From Rotaria sp. Silwood1 (Eukaryota > Rotifera > Eurotatoria > Philodinida > Philodinidae): a stretch of 64,000 nucleotides of DNA. Numbering within the stretch: position 1 is the first letter of the stretch; every line of letters starts with the position of its first letter. A model generated the notes under the pieces. It was not told the DNA's origin. It did not search any database and saw only the letters and a program-made list of their open reading frames with translations. Shown here piece after piece: positions 47,377 to 57,999 of this stretch. The stretch is from assembly GCA_905250075.1 (NCBI GenBank), contig CAJNOP010000187.1, positions 62,001 to 126,000 of the forward strand, given 5' to 3'. Position numbers and translations under genes: made by a program.

Positions 47377-50300
47377 CTAAAACGATTAGACAAATACTAA
47401 ATTTGCTATTTTGTATTGAGGTATTTGATGTAGAAGATAATTACGTTCATTGAAAATAACTATAAAATTCTTTTTTTCCGACGTAAAAACTAATAGTCAT
47501 AATATTGACTTAACCTTATTAATCTTTTTCTAATTTGACACCAATATTTACAGGTCCTAAATTATTCATGATAAATAAAATATGAACTCTGTTGACCTAC
47601 TCAAAGGCTTGATATATTTATTGACATTAAAGTTGATTTTAGGATCAGTCAAAATCAACAAAGAAAGTGGTGCTTTTGACATAGATTCGCCTTTGTTAGT
47701 TTTTCTTTTGTTTAACTAGTTTTTTGATTATGAATAATGTGACGATTTTAGTAAAAAAAAAAAATGATAAATTTTTAAGTTATACAAATAAAAAGTTGAG
47801 GCAAAGTAGTAGAAAAATTTTAATTAGAGATAATTTTCAATGAAATATAGAATTTTCTAATTTAATTCAAGTATCTTCTCAATTTTTAGCATTAACTATT
47901 TATAATCTTTCTCTGATAAAATTTTGTATAAATCAATGATAAGAGATTCAGACTATTACAGTTAATATTATCTACAAACAAGTTTGATTTTAATTGAATG
48001 AAAATGTCTCAGTAAACTATTTATTTAGAAATAAAAATTTCGAATACCTCCCTACTATCAGAAATAAAAAGATTAAGTCAGTTTTTCAAAAAACAAAAAA
48101 GATAGTATTGCTATGATGAAGTTTAAGACATCATGCATTTACTGTTTATCCTCGACTGGGTTCCATTCGATGTTTTCTCATTTGGATCTTAATATTATTA
48201 ATTAGAAGGATTCATGATTATGTTTAGTATCAATGAGAGAGTAGCAAGAAAATTACAAACATTGTCAACTTTTATATTGTATAGGTATGTTATGTATATG
48301 ATGAAAACGATTGATTTGTTTGTTGTTACTGCTGAACAAATCATATTTTGAAGATTTTGCAGACTTAGTTTGATAATTGTAAACTTTGATAATTAATTAC
48401 AGCTATATTTCAATGTGTAGCTGTGCATTCCATGCTAATGTATTGTTTGTTTTTTGTGTTCAATATGTGCGTATTAACAATGATCGCTGACATGACTCAT
48501 CGTTTTAACCAAGATTATTATATAAGTTTTACTTAAGTAATGTTCATTTGAGAGAGAATTCTTTAAATGAATACTCATGAAGATGAATGAAGGTTTGTCA
48601 TTTCGTTTTTTTTCTGGGAATTATGAACGAACTGGAAAAAGATCGTCTAATGAGAGACCATCGAATGTGAGCAAACTGGAGACTTTTTTACTCTTATATA
48701 TATATATAAATTCAACTTACTCATTAACGACGATACTACAACAACCAAATATGGGAAATACATACTTTTTGATAATTTTCAAATGACTGTGAAAAATTTT
48801 TGTTTCTGCCTCACTATCACCTAAACTCGTCATATGAGATTTTTATTTTCGATTTTTTATATTGATCTGAAATCAAACTGACTAAGCCAAAGAAAAACAA
48901 CGGTTCTGTTAGGATAGGAGAGTTGATCTTACGTTTTCTTCTATTCTTTCATTCTGTTATAGATGACGTTTTCATATGTATTCTTTTGTGGAACTCACAT
49001 ATATTTTCAAAGAAAATAGTGCGTGTAAGTTTTAAGTTCAAGGTATCGCGACTCCCCCCCTTCTTGCAGACAGACCCCCATTACAGACACCTCCGTTACA
49101 GACCGTAGCAACTTCACCCAAAAAAGAAAAATGTCTGTTCAAAATATAGAGATAAAAAAGACAGCGTTTTCTGATAGTCGATTATTATTAGAAAAGAACT
49201 ATTATCTTTTAGAGAATTTAAATATTGGGTATTTTATGATTGATATAATGAAGCCAAAGATGTGTGAGTTCCATATTTCAGCCCCACAGGAGCTGCGCTA
49301 ACAAGCTTTTCTTTCCTTTTCTGCGCTCATGGTATATTCCATATCATTCTTTCTTTCTTGGTCTAGCTCAGGTGTGTTGATATTTTCTTTTCACTTATTT
49401 TTCTTTCCCAGTACATTCACATTTACATATATATAACCGTGATTTTCGAAATAAAGAAAGATTAGGCAGCGAACATTCTAACTGGTTCGAAAGTCAAATT
49501 TTCTATCTACTTTGTTCTTTTTTGTGAAACTCGCGCATATGTTTCAAGAAAATAATAGTGATTGTCAGTTTAAATCAAAGTTTTTGTGGGCCGCTCCTAG
49601 CAACTAGATAGCGGATGTTAAGATGTATCTGACTATTAATTCTTCTTATCTTTTTTTTTCAGATAATACCATGCTAACCATTATACACACAAAAAAATGC
49701 TGAAAGACGCATCATGCATCTCAAGAAAAGACAAAAAAGAATAGAGAGAAGAAAGGAAGAGAACATGAAGAAGATATATAACACGAATAATGTGATTCCG
49801 TGTTCTTAATATGGATCATAGCACTAGCAACCAGACAGTGAGAAGCTAAAGATTTTCGTGTATGTTTTCCTAGCAATGAGAAAAGGCGTCTATATTATAG
49901 AAGTGCTTAGATCATTCTGGAACTCTGGAGATGCTAACTAGTCTAAATGTAGCAGATTCTGGTTTTAATGCAGCAAAACGATCTTATTGCAGGAGTCGAT
50001 TATTCAAGTCATCCTAGTTTTAATCTAGTGGAGTCAAAATAGAACGAGAATAGAAAAGTATGTGCCAAATGAGTTTTAAATTCAGGCAAAACTCTACCCT
50101 TTATGTCAATAATTCGTCGAGAGACCGAATGATGTGTGCGGTAACTTTTTTGAACGATTAAATCAATGTATATAGCAGGCTCATATGATGGTTGAACCGA
50201 TCAAGCGAAATGTAAAATGTTATATGCCGCTTTCCATGGCATTTATCATATGTATATGTGATCATTACGAGCAGGGAAGTCTTGTATATTGACGATGTAT

Positions 50301-50607
50301 TTGATCATACAAAATAAGTTTTTATAGTATAATGATGTTAAAGGATTCAAATAAATTGGTAGAAAAGAAATTCTATATGTCAACAGTTTCGAAATGAGAA
50401 GATTGCAGTGCACTTCTCAACCATAAAAGTTGTTATAATTTTGTGTTACTCTTTTTATTTGGCAACATTTTTCTTTTTAAATAAATTACTTAAAAACCTT
50501 GGACAATATACCACAAGTTTACAAAACTTAGAGTTTGTGTGTTCTACATGTTAGCTTCGAAAGGGGCTACATTGTTAAGTTTTTCTTTTTTATATATTTC
50601 CATATTT
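47377..50607. other. 3.2-kb spacer, no gene seen
   Basis: AT-rich; probably carries the 5' exon(s) and promoter of the adhesion GPCR, which I could not locate. A short C-rich patch at about 49053-49105 stands out by base composition. No RNA gene recognised. Confidence 0.5.
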
Positions 50608-51651
50608 TTATTGAAATAAAAGATGTAATTCCTCTCTAAACATGCTTGATGTAGTAAAACAAACAAAAAAAGGTGTTGAACATGAAAAATATTGAAGACA
50701 GTCAATAATAACTTCAGCTAATTGTAGTTTAATTGACTTTGAAGCTCCATATTTATCTCGATCACGTACAACTTTATCATGTCTTTCAACAATTTTAAAA
50801 AATTTGTATGGTGCTGCACTCAATACAAATACAAATGATATACAACCAAGTGCAAATGTTAAATGAAGACGACGACGTCTAGAACGAGAACATGCGAAAA
50901 TAACCGTTTGAGGTCGATTTGAATTTTGATTTTGTCCTGGTTTTAAATTTATTATTTTTGTCAATGTACTCCAACATTCAGGACGTAAACGTAATACTTC
51001 TCTTAAAATTCTTGAATTAAAATAAACTATAAGAAAAAATGGTACACATGTTATAAAAATAACATCAATTAATGATTGTCCATAAGCCATATACCTTGCA
51101 AAATATGCTGCTTCTTTTTTAACTGAACATTTGGTAACATTACGTTTATGACTTGGCGCTGTATAACCATATAATGGAGATAAAAATGATGAATTTTTTA
51201 GAATAATTAATACAAATGCAGTCATTAGTAAATAATATAGATAATTTTTTTTACGCCAATGTGAATAATATGTATGATGAACACAACATATGAAACGATC
51301 AGTTGTTAAACCTAATTGTAGATAAGCTGACATATCCAAAAATGAATAACGAATAAATTTATATAAACGACATGTTTCTGGTGTTGAGTAAATACGTTTT
51401 GATGGTTCCATATAAACTTTTAATAAAACATCAATGGTAAATAAATATAATAAAATTAAATCATTTATACATAATAAACGTAGACATATTGAGGATGTAC
51501 GTGTTAAACGTTTTTGAAATATTGGTCGACAAAAAACAAGAAAACAAAGTAAATTACCAACTGTTGCTAATGGTAATATAATTAATGGAAATATACTATT
51601 CGTTAGTTGAATAGCATTTTCTATACGTTTGTTTGATAATGAAAAGTTCAT
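50608..51651 (-). CDS. rhodopsin-type (class A) GPCR, single exon
   Basis: A 347-aa seven-helix receptor on one exon. Landmarks: GNLLCFLVF in helix 1 (N1.50), LCINDLILLYLF in helix 2 (D2.50), Cys before helix 3 (ETCRLYKF) with its partner in loop 2 (TKCSVKKE), TTDRFICCVH after helix 3 (DRF in place of DRY), and FALGCISFVFVLSAAPY in helix 6. Helix 7 reads CSTPFFVCFTTSSMFRE, where the NPxxY motif is degenerate (TPFFV). The short N-terminus has an NFS glycosylation site. It resembles the peptide-receptor-like class A expansions of small invertebrates; the ligand cannot be inferred. The lack of introns contrasts with most neighbours and fits a retrocopy-derived or intron-poor receptor family. Confidence 0.82.
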   Translation of the reverse strand: MNFSLSNKRIENAIQLTNSIFPLIILPLATVGNLLCFLVFCRPIFQKRLTRTSSICLRLLCINDLILLYLFTIDVLLKVYMEPSKRIYSTPETCRLYKFIRYSFLDMSAYLQLGLTTDRFICCVHHTYYSHWRKKNYLYYLLMTAFVLIILKNSSFLSPLYGYTAPSHKRNVTKCSVKKEAAYFARYMAYGQSLIDVIFITCVPFFLIVYFNSRILREVLRLRPECWSTLTKIINLKPGQNQNSNRPQTVIFACSRSRRRRLHLTFALGCISFVFVLSAAPYKFFKIVERHDKVVRDRDKYGASKSIKLQLAEVIIDCLQYFSCSTPFFVCFTTSSMFREELHLLFQ

Positions 51652-52828
51652 TCTTATGTGTGAACTAGTCCTTGGAATAATACCATTATCATTAATAAGA
51701 AAAAAAACTATCTAATTCTGATTAGATGTTGAACTTATTTTTTTTTTCTCTCTGCATTCATTTCCTCTATTTGTCCAATAATAAACAAAGATCGTAATAA
51801 TGCAGCCTACTGTGATTTTGTTGTTCGCATTCTAATTAACAAATACATTTCCGAATTACAAAAAAATAAAATGGAAATATTCTTGTTAATTTTATATACA
51901 CATATTGACTATAATGTTCATTCAAATGTGTTTTCTTTCGTAGGCATTTGTATGTGGTCTTGTTTCCTCTTTTGCTTCTCTTTTTATTTATAACAACTAC
52001 GATAATATTTGATCTATAAGGAAAAATGAATAGGGGGCAGATGAACGCGTAAAATAGGTCAATATTGATTGATCAAATGTATAGCTATACATTAATTGTA
52101 TTGAAATGATAAAGAAAGATAAAAAAAAGCCAAGGACAATATCAATGTTTAAAACTCATTTTTTTTTAATCATTGGGTTCATTCAGTTAAATTGTTAACG
52201 GAGCGAAGAAGTGAAAATATTTTCTTCATATGATTGATGAAAATTACGTTCATATATTATTAACGTAAGTTAATCATCGACACAATTTAGAAGTGTAGCA
52301 TCATTTCATTATTTATGACATATATTCACATTCATAAGTAATAAATAAAATGAGCATCGTCAGACAGATCGTTTGATATGAAGCCATAAAGTTAAACAAT
52401 ACAAATGTATTTTATGACAATTGATACAACTCAGTAATATAAACATTTTATATCAATGTCAATGATCAAAAAAGAATAATTATTTGATATACCTCTATTA
52501 TAATTACAATATTCCTCTTGTTGTATATCAGATAACAAAAAGAAAGCAAAGAATCTTTCATAAGTATTAACATGCACACCTTGTGATATCCTTGATTGCT
52601 ATTCGTTCTATTTCAACGTTTTGGTAATTTGTTGTTCACATCAGTATTCTCATTTTTTTTCGTATCATTCAACTCATATATATTTATACAACCTTCATCG
52701 TATATTGTCGCGCTTATTAGAATATATATTTCTACAAACAAGACTCTTTTTTCTTCTACTTTTAAATATATATCAATGAACTGTATTCCGTAGTGGTTAG
52801 AATCGATTCATTAGATACACAAATAACT
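51652..52828. other. divergent promoter region
   Basis: Lies between two divergently transcribed genes, the GPCR (-) and the His/Cys repeat protein (+), so it should contain both promoters. AT-rich, with no coding stretch or repeat I can support. Confidence 0.5.
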
Positions 52829-55800
52829 ATGTTGAAAAAATATTCATCATGGGCATCATGTCAATCTTCACCTTCAATGAACACAGATATGACCATGATA
52901 AAATCAGTAACAGTAAAATCTAATGAACAACAACATCAACAAGAATCATGTAAATATTTTGTGATTTAAAAAATCTTTCAATTATTTTTTTGAATTTATT
53001 TAGTTGAAAAACTTGTAGATATTCAAGCTAGCTCAAATATGCATGTTAATGATGATATACAGTCATCATCGGTAAGTGAATATTTTTTTTTTATTCATAT
53101 ATACATATGCTTTTGCTCCAATATATCTAATGCTTAATATGAATAGATAAGACTTAAAACTCGAGCTATACAACTAGCTATGATTTCAAAACAACGTGCA
53201 TCTTTTTTTGCTGTAAGCTTTGTAGCTTTTCTATTCATTTGGTTTTATTGAAGAAAATTTCATAATAAAATTTTGTTTATTAGGCACCTATAAAGATTTC
53301 ATCGTCAATAACAAATGAACAAAATAAAGTATGTTCAATTGAAAAATTATCAAAAGATACACCATCTACAATAAAAAGAAATTCTAAACATAAACATAAA
53401 CATCATCATCACCATCATCATCATCGTCATCATCAACATCGTCGACAACGAGCAAAATATTTTGGACAAAAACCAAAAATTCTTTCTCCATCGAAATTTT
53501 CGATTAAGAATCCAAAACATATTGATCAAGATCAACAAAATCAGCAACCAAAGATTATTTATCCTAGAGTATCTACTAATAAAGATGATACAATTAATAT
53601 GAATGGTTTAACAAAAACTTTTCATAATACTAATACTGTAACAGAATTAATTGATGATCAAAAAACACCTTCAGTTGTCTATCATGATGCTGATATTCAA
53701 CCATCAAGCTTATCGAAGAGTATTTCTCAATCAGTGGTACGTAATAAAGATCAAGAAAAAGTGAGTTAATGATTAATTTTTTTTTTGTTGGGTATTCATA
53801 TTCATTTTTCAATCCAACCATATTCTATAGAAAACAACTCGAGGAAACATTCCATTAAAAACTATTGAAAATAAGTTCATTTCTCAGCGCGTGGCAGGTG
53901 CAAATGAAGCTCAAGTTGGCAATTATTGTACAACGATTTGTGCTCAATCTACTCCATCATGTATAAATCCATGTTGTGTTGAACAAGCTGAACAAATCTG
54001 TATTGAAGATAACTGTTGTATTCCATCGACAACAATTAATTGTGGATCAAATTCTTGTGTATGAAAAAGAAAATAGCTTTATTATAAACACCTAAATTTT
54101 GTTATAGTTTACTTATGCTTTCATTAATCTTTATTTTTTTTTTTCTTAAATTTGTATTCATTTCTCAATTTTTATTTTACTTAGGTAATTCAACAATGTG
54201 ATCCAATCATGTGTGTTCCTCAACAACAACAACAACAAATAGTCATATGTGCTGATTCAATGCCGTCACAGAATTTTTGTTGTACATCGTCGAGTAACAA
54301 TATTATTCAACAAACACAACAATATTTTTGTGCTGATAATAATCCACAATTATCTATGTGCCAGTCTTTATCAACAAATTCATCACCACAATCTTTAATA
54401 TGTGTATCGCAAACACCATGTCAAGCAACTCCAAGTATTGTTATTCAACAACAACCTCAAATACAAGTTCAACCATTACAGATTATATCAAGTTCACAAA
54501 CACCAGCTGCACAATGCGTTCAGCTATGTTCAAGTGCCTCACAAGTTATTCCATCGCCAACTATTCAAAGTAGAAAATCATTTCTTTGAATTCTCCTGTC
54601 TTATCAATCAATAATTTGTTTTAGTTTCTGCTCCAAATGTGACAGGTAAGAATTAATCAAAAACTTCCTTCTTGGTAGTAGTCTTTGATTAGAATAATAA
54701 TACAATTTCCATTTCTAACTGTTTCATTTGTTTAACTATGACTAAAATATATAATTATAAAAAAATTTATTTTATTTTCTTGTTTATTTTAGTTACTCCA
54801 CAAATTCTGTATCAACGTCCATATGATACAGTCGTTTTACCAGTTCAAAACCAACAACTGGTTTGTGCAACTCCTCCTGCTGTATCATTGAGTCGACCAT
54901 CCTATGCACCGATGTGTGTTGTCCCTGCTGCATCAGCACCACCACCATCGGGACCAAACATGTTTCGTAACGCTCTTATTCAAGTATGAATTCTCACTGA
55001 CTTGACAAGTTTTATATGAATATACTTATGTAATCTTAGATTGTTTCTAAAACAACTGGTATACCTGTAAAACCGCCAATGGTTTGCACACCCGCATCAC
55101 CAGCAATGGTTTGCTCCCCTACACCACCATCAATGGTTTGTTCCGCTGCACCACCAACAATGGTTTGCTCTCCTACACCATCAGCAATGGTTTGTTCCCC
55201 TGCACCACCAGCAATGGTTTGCGCACGTGCACCACAAGCAATGGTTTGCGCACCTGCACAATCACCAATGGTTTGCACACCTGCACAATCACCAATGGTT
55301 TGTGCACCTGCACAGCCAACAATGGTTTGCACTCCAAGGTAAATTATTTTTTTACTACTAATCGCTATTACTAGTGCCTGCTTAGTTATGCTTTTGTTGC
55401 TTATTAAAGCACAGAGATAGAAAGAACTTTTTCCTCTGAAATATTGAATGCTCTTCTTGGAAAAAATGGCTGCTAAATTTTTGCTTAAAAAAAAAAATTT
55501 TATGATCGGTTACTATTCCAAACAGATATCTCGTGTTTATAGCCCTTTATTAACCGATGGTTCACCAGGATCGGCATCCCCGCCAATCGTACCGCTTACC
55601 CCAGGTGGCTTACTTATTCCATTTGAGCCATCTGAACCGTCGAGAGGCATGATACGTGGTGCATTGTCTCGATCAAATCGTTACCCATCAAATCTAAAAA
55701 CTTTTGATGATATTCGACAACAGATGCTACAGCGCGCTCAGGTATTATCGGAACTTCGACGAATGCAAGCGGATCAATTAGCATCATCTGCCCAACGCTC

Positions 55801-56080
55801 ACGAAATATGCCAGTCCGATCACTACCTGGATTCTCATCAAATTTACCGCGATCCACTGCTTATCAATCAGGTTTATCGCGACCATTTCCTTCATTTTCA
55901 TCAAATTTACCGTCACAACCACCGATGTACAGATCACAAACTCCATATCCAAGTGGAAATCTTGTTTCACCTAGTAGTAGTTCAAGTAGATCATCGGCTT
56001 CATCTACAGCACCTAATCGACCACCTGGTCAATCAGTATTATCGGGGCCGTCAACTGCCTATCAATCGTTTCAGCCCTGA
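52829..56080 (+). CDS. disordered His-rich and MVC-repeat protein, ten exons
   Basis: Exons 52829-52949, 53004-53071, 53147-53212, 53284-53760, 53831-54058, 54185-54569, 54625-54645 (21-nt microexon), 54793-54983, 55040-55338 and 55543-56080 join in phase to give 797 aa. No known domain. Features in order: Ser-rich start; a His/Arg tract (HKHKHHHHHHHH..., about residues 120-142); a Cys-rich stretch with CCVEQ and NCCIPS (about 265-320); Gln/Ser-rich sequence; about ten 9-residue repeats of the form MVC-(S/A/T)-P-A-P-P-A (about 533-617); and a Pro/Ser-rich tail with two GFSSNLPR/SFSSNLPS segments. No signal peptide or membrane helix. The Cys/His content suggests metal binding or a structural role, but this is speculation. 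The exon 10 acceptor (TTTATAG at 55542) was chosen because the more obvious CAG at 55525 puts the frame into a stop. Confidence 0.7.
55076..55338 (+). repeat. 27-bp coding minisatellite (MVC repeats)
   Basis: About ten copies of a 27-bp unit starting ATGGTTTGC, encoding MVC followed by six Pro/Ala/Ser/Thr-rich residues. Because the unit is a multiple of three and lacks stop-forming words, two plus frames and one minus frame stay open across the array. Unit-to-unit changes are mostly substitutions, so the array is stable but not perfect. Confidence 0.8.
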
Positions 56081-56511
56081 ATTTATCGTGAAGGTATCGT
56101 ATTCACTTCACGTAATAAATTATTCTTGACAAGGTTGCTCTTGTCATCAAGGATGTCTATCGTGATAAATGCACTTTATTGCTTTGGCTGGCTGGCTTGC
56201 TGTGCGTTTGCATATGTTTCTTTTAACTTTTTAATCATTAGTTATTTTGGAAGAATGATCTTGACAATATTTTATTTTTATCTATTTTTTTTAGACAGCA
56301 TCTTCGCTCATTCGATCCAAATGCTTGTTCAATTATGTGAACCTAATTCAAATAAAATAAAAACCTATTTCCTGAAACAAAAGAATATTCTTTTGTTTAA
56401 TTTTCCTTTTTTTATATTATAATCTCAATAAATATTTGTTTCTATTGCTTCATATTTCTTAAAATTTATCTTTCCTCTTTTTTTTCGTTGATTTTAACCA
56501 AATATGAAATT
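56081..56511. other. convergent 3' spacer
   Basis: Separates the stops of two convergent genes. AATAAA-type signals occur at about 56350-56365 (for the plus gene). No gene called. Confidence 0.6.
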
Positions 56512-57999
56512 TTACAATGAATCTATTTTACGTTTAAATTTAACCATACATGGTGCTTTAGGTCCAACAACAAGTGTTGAATAATCCGGTTCGGGATGTT
56601 CTTGACAAAGTTCAAAATCAAATTTTCTTAATAATATTGACCATATGGTTTTTACTTGTAAATAAGCAAATCGTTCACCTAAACAACTATGTCGACCTCC
56701 ACCAAATGCTATAAAACTAAATTTTTCAATTTGATCTTCAGCATTTTCACCTAAAAATCTTTCTGGATTAAATTCATTAGGGTTTTTAAAAACATCAGAT
56801 ATTCGATGAGCAACTGATGGTGATACAACAGCAATATCACCTTTTGATATAATATATCCATTATATGATATTGGTTCTAATACTTTTCTCATTAGAAATA
56901 CTAATGGAGGATATAATCTTAATGTTTCTTTCATAACTGCATGTAATAAATTCATTTCGGATAATGAATCTAATGATAATTCTCCATGATATTTATACAT
57001 AATTTGTTTTTGTTCATCTAATAATTTCGACATCCATTCTGATTTATATTTTATTAATAATAATCCCATCCAAGTACTTGTAATATTAGATGTATGTTGT
57101 CCAGCAAATAAAGCTGCTAATAATAATCCAATTATTTCATTATCAGTTGGTAATGAATCATCTAAATATCGTGCATCAATTAATACTTGTAAAAAATCAT
57201 CATATTCAATATTTTGATTTATTCGTCGTTGTTTAATAATATTTTCAAAGATTTTTGATATTTTAATTCGAGCTAAATTACGTTTTTTATGTGCATTTGT
57301 TGGAGCATTTGGAAAGAAAAATGATAAATGACTCATACCATCAGATAATTGTTGATATAAATGTGCAAATTCTTGATGAACATTTTCTCGAATTTCTTTA
57401 CCTAATAAACATCGAGAAGCTGTTAAAATAATTAATTCAGAAAATTCTTTCATTAAATCAATTTGTCCTGTTTGAGGCCATTTATCAAACCATTCTTCAG
57501 CTTCCATAACTATTTTACCAACATGAGCTTTCATATTCATTAGATTTAAACCTTTATTCATAAATTTTAATTGTTGTTGCATAATTTTTGGTGATGCATC
57601 ATAAACAATATTCTTACCAAATACAGGTATTGTAAATGTATACACTTCACGTTGTGATAATTGTGTATCTTTTGATTCAAAAAAAATTTTATGTGCTTGT
57701 GGACCAATTAAAAATACTACAGATTGATGAAATAATTGTATTCGAAATATATCACCTAAAGATTTGTAACCATCTTGAATAAGTTCAAGTGGACCTTTAT
57801 TTATAAAATCATATTTACGACGTAAAATTGATAATAATATAGGAAAACGGGGTGGAGCATTGAATGGTTTCCTATAAGATGTGTAACATATTATAGTTAA
57901 TAATAAAACAAGTATGAGTAAAATAATATTGCTAGTTGTTAATGTTGTAATAGATAATGTAAAAAAATTCAAAACTTCAGATAATAATGTTTGTATCAT
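56512..57999 (-). CDS. CYP51: cytochrome P450 family 51 (sterol 14-alpha-demethylase), intronless
   Basis: 495 aa on a single exon. CYP51 removes the 14-alpha methyl group of lanosterol-type sterols and is ER-anchored; residues about 22-40 form the N-terminal anchor. Seen: REVYTFTIPVFGKNIVYD (118-134), the CYP51 B-C region; ELIILTASRCLLGKEIR (188-204), the classic CYP51 C/D-helix block; I-helix AGQHTS (299-304), with the CYP51-specific His instead of an acidic residue; KETLR (357-361, ExxR); PERF (412-415); and haem loop FGGGRHSCLGE with Cys439. All key residues are present, so it should be active. The C-terminal block EPDYSTLVVGPKAPCMVKFK resembles plant and protist CYP51 more than the animal form. 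Complete lack of introns in an intron-rich neighbourhood adds to the case for horizontal origin. The alternative is an intron-lost native gene. Confidence 0.88.
   Translation of the reverse strand: MIQTLLSEVLNFFTLSITTLTTSNIILLILVLLLTIICYTSYRKPFNAPPRFPILLSILRRKYDFINKGPLELIQDGYKSLGDIFRIQLFHQSVVFLIGPQAHKIFFESKDTQLSQREVYTFTIPVFGKNIVYDASPKIMQQQLKFMNKGLNLMNMKAHVGKIVMEAEEWFDKWPQTGQIDLMKEFSELIILTASRCLLGKEIRENVHQEFAHLYQQLSDGMSHLSFFFPNAPTNAHKKRNLARIKISKIFENIIKQRRINQNIEYDDFLQVLIDARYLDDSLPTDNEIIGLLLAALFAGQHTSNITSTWMGLLLIKYKSEWMSKLLDEQKQIMYKYHGELSLDSLSEMNLLHAVMKETLRLYPPLVFLMRKVLEPISYNGYIISKGDIAVVSPSVAHRISDVFKNPNEFNPERFLGENAEDQIEKFSFIAFGGGRHSCLGERFAYLQVKTIWSILLRKFDFELCQEHPEPDYSTLVVGPKAPCMVKFKRKIDSL

Noticed and set aside
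55036-55332. 98-codon minus-strand frame and a second plus frame over the MVC repeats
   Set aside because: By-products of a 27-bp repeat unit that lacks stops in several frames. The MVC frame is the one joined in phase to neighbouring exons.
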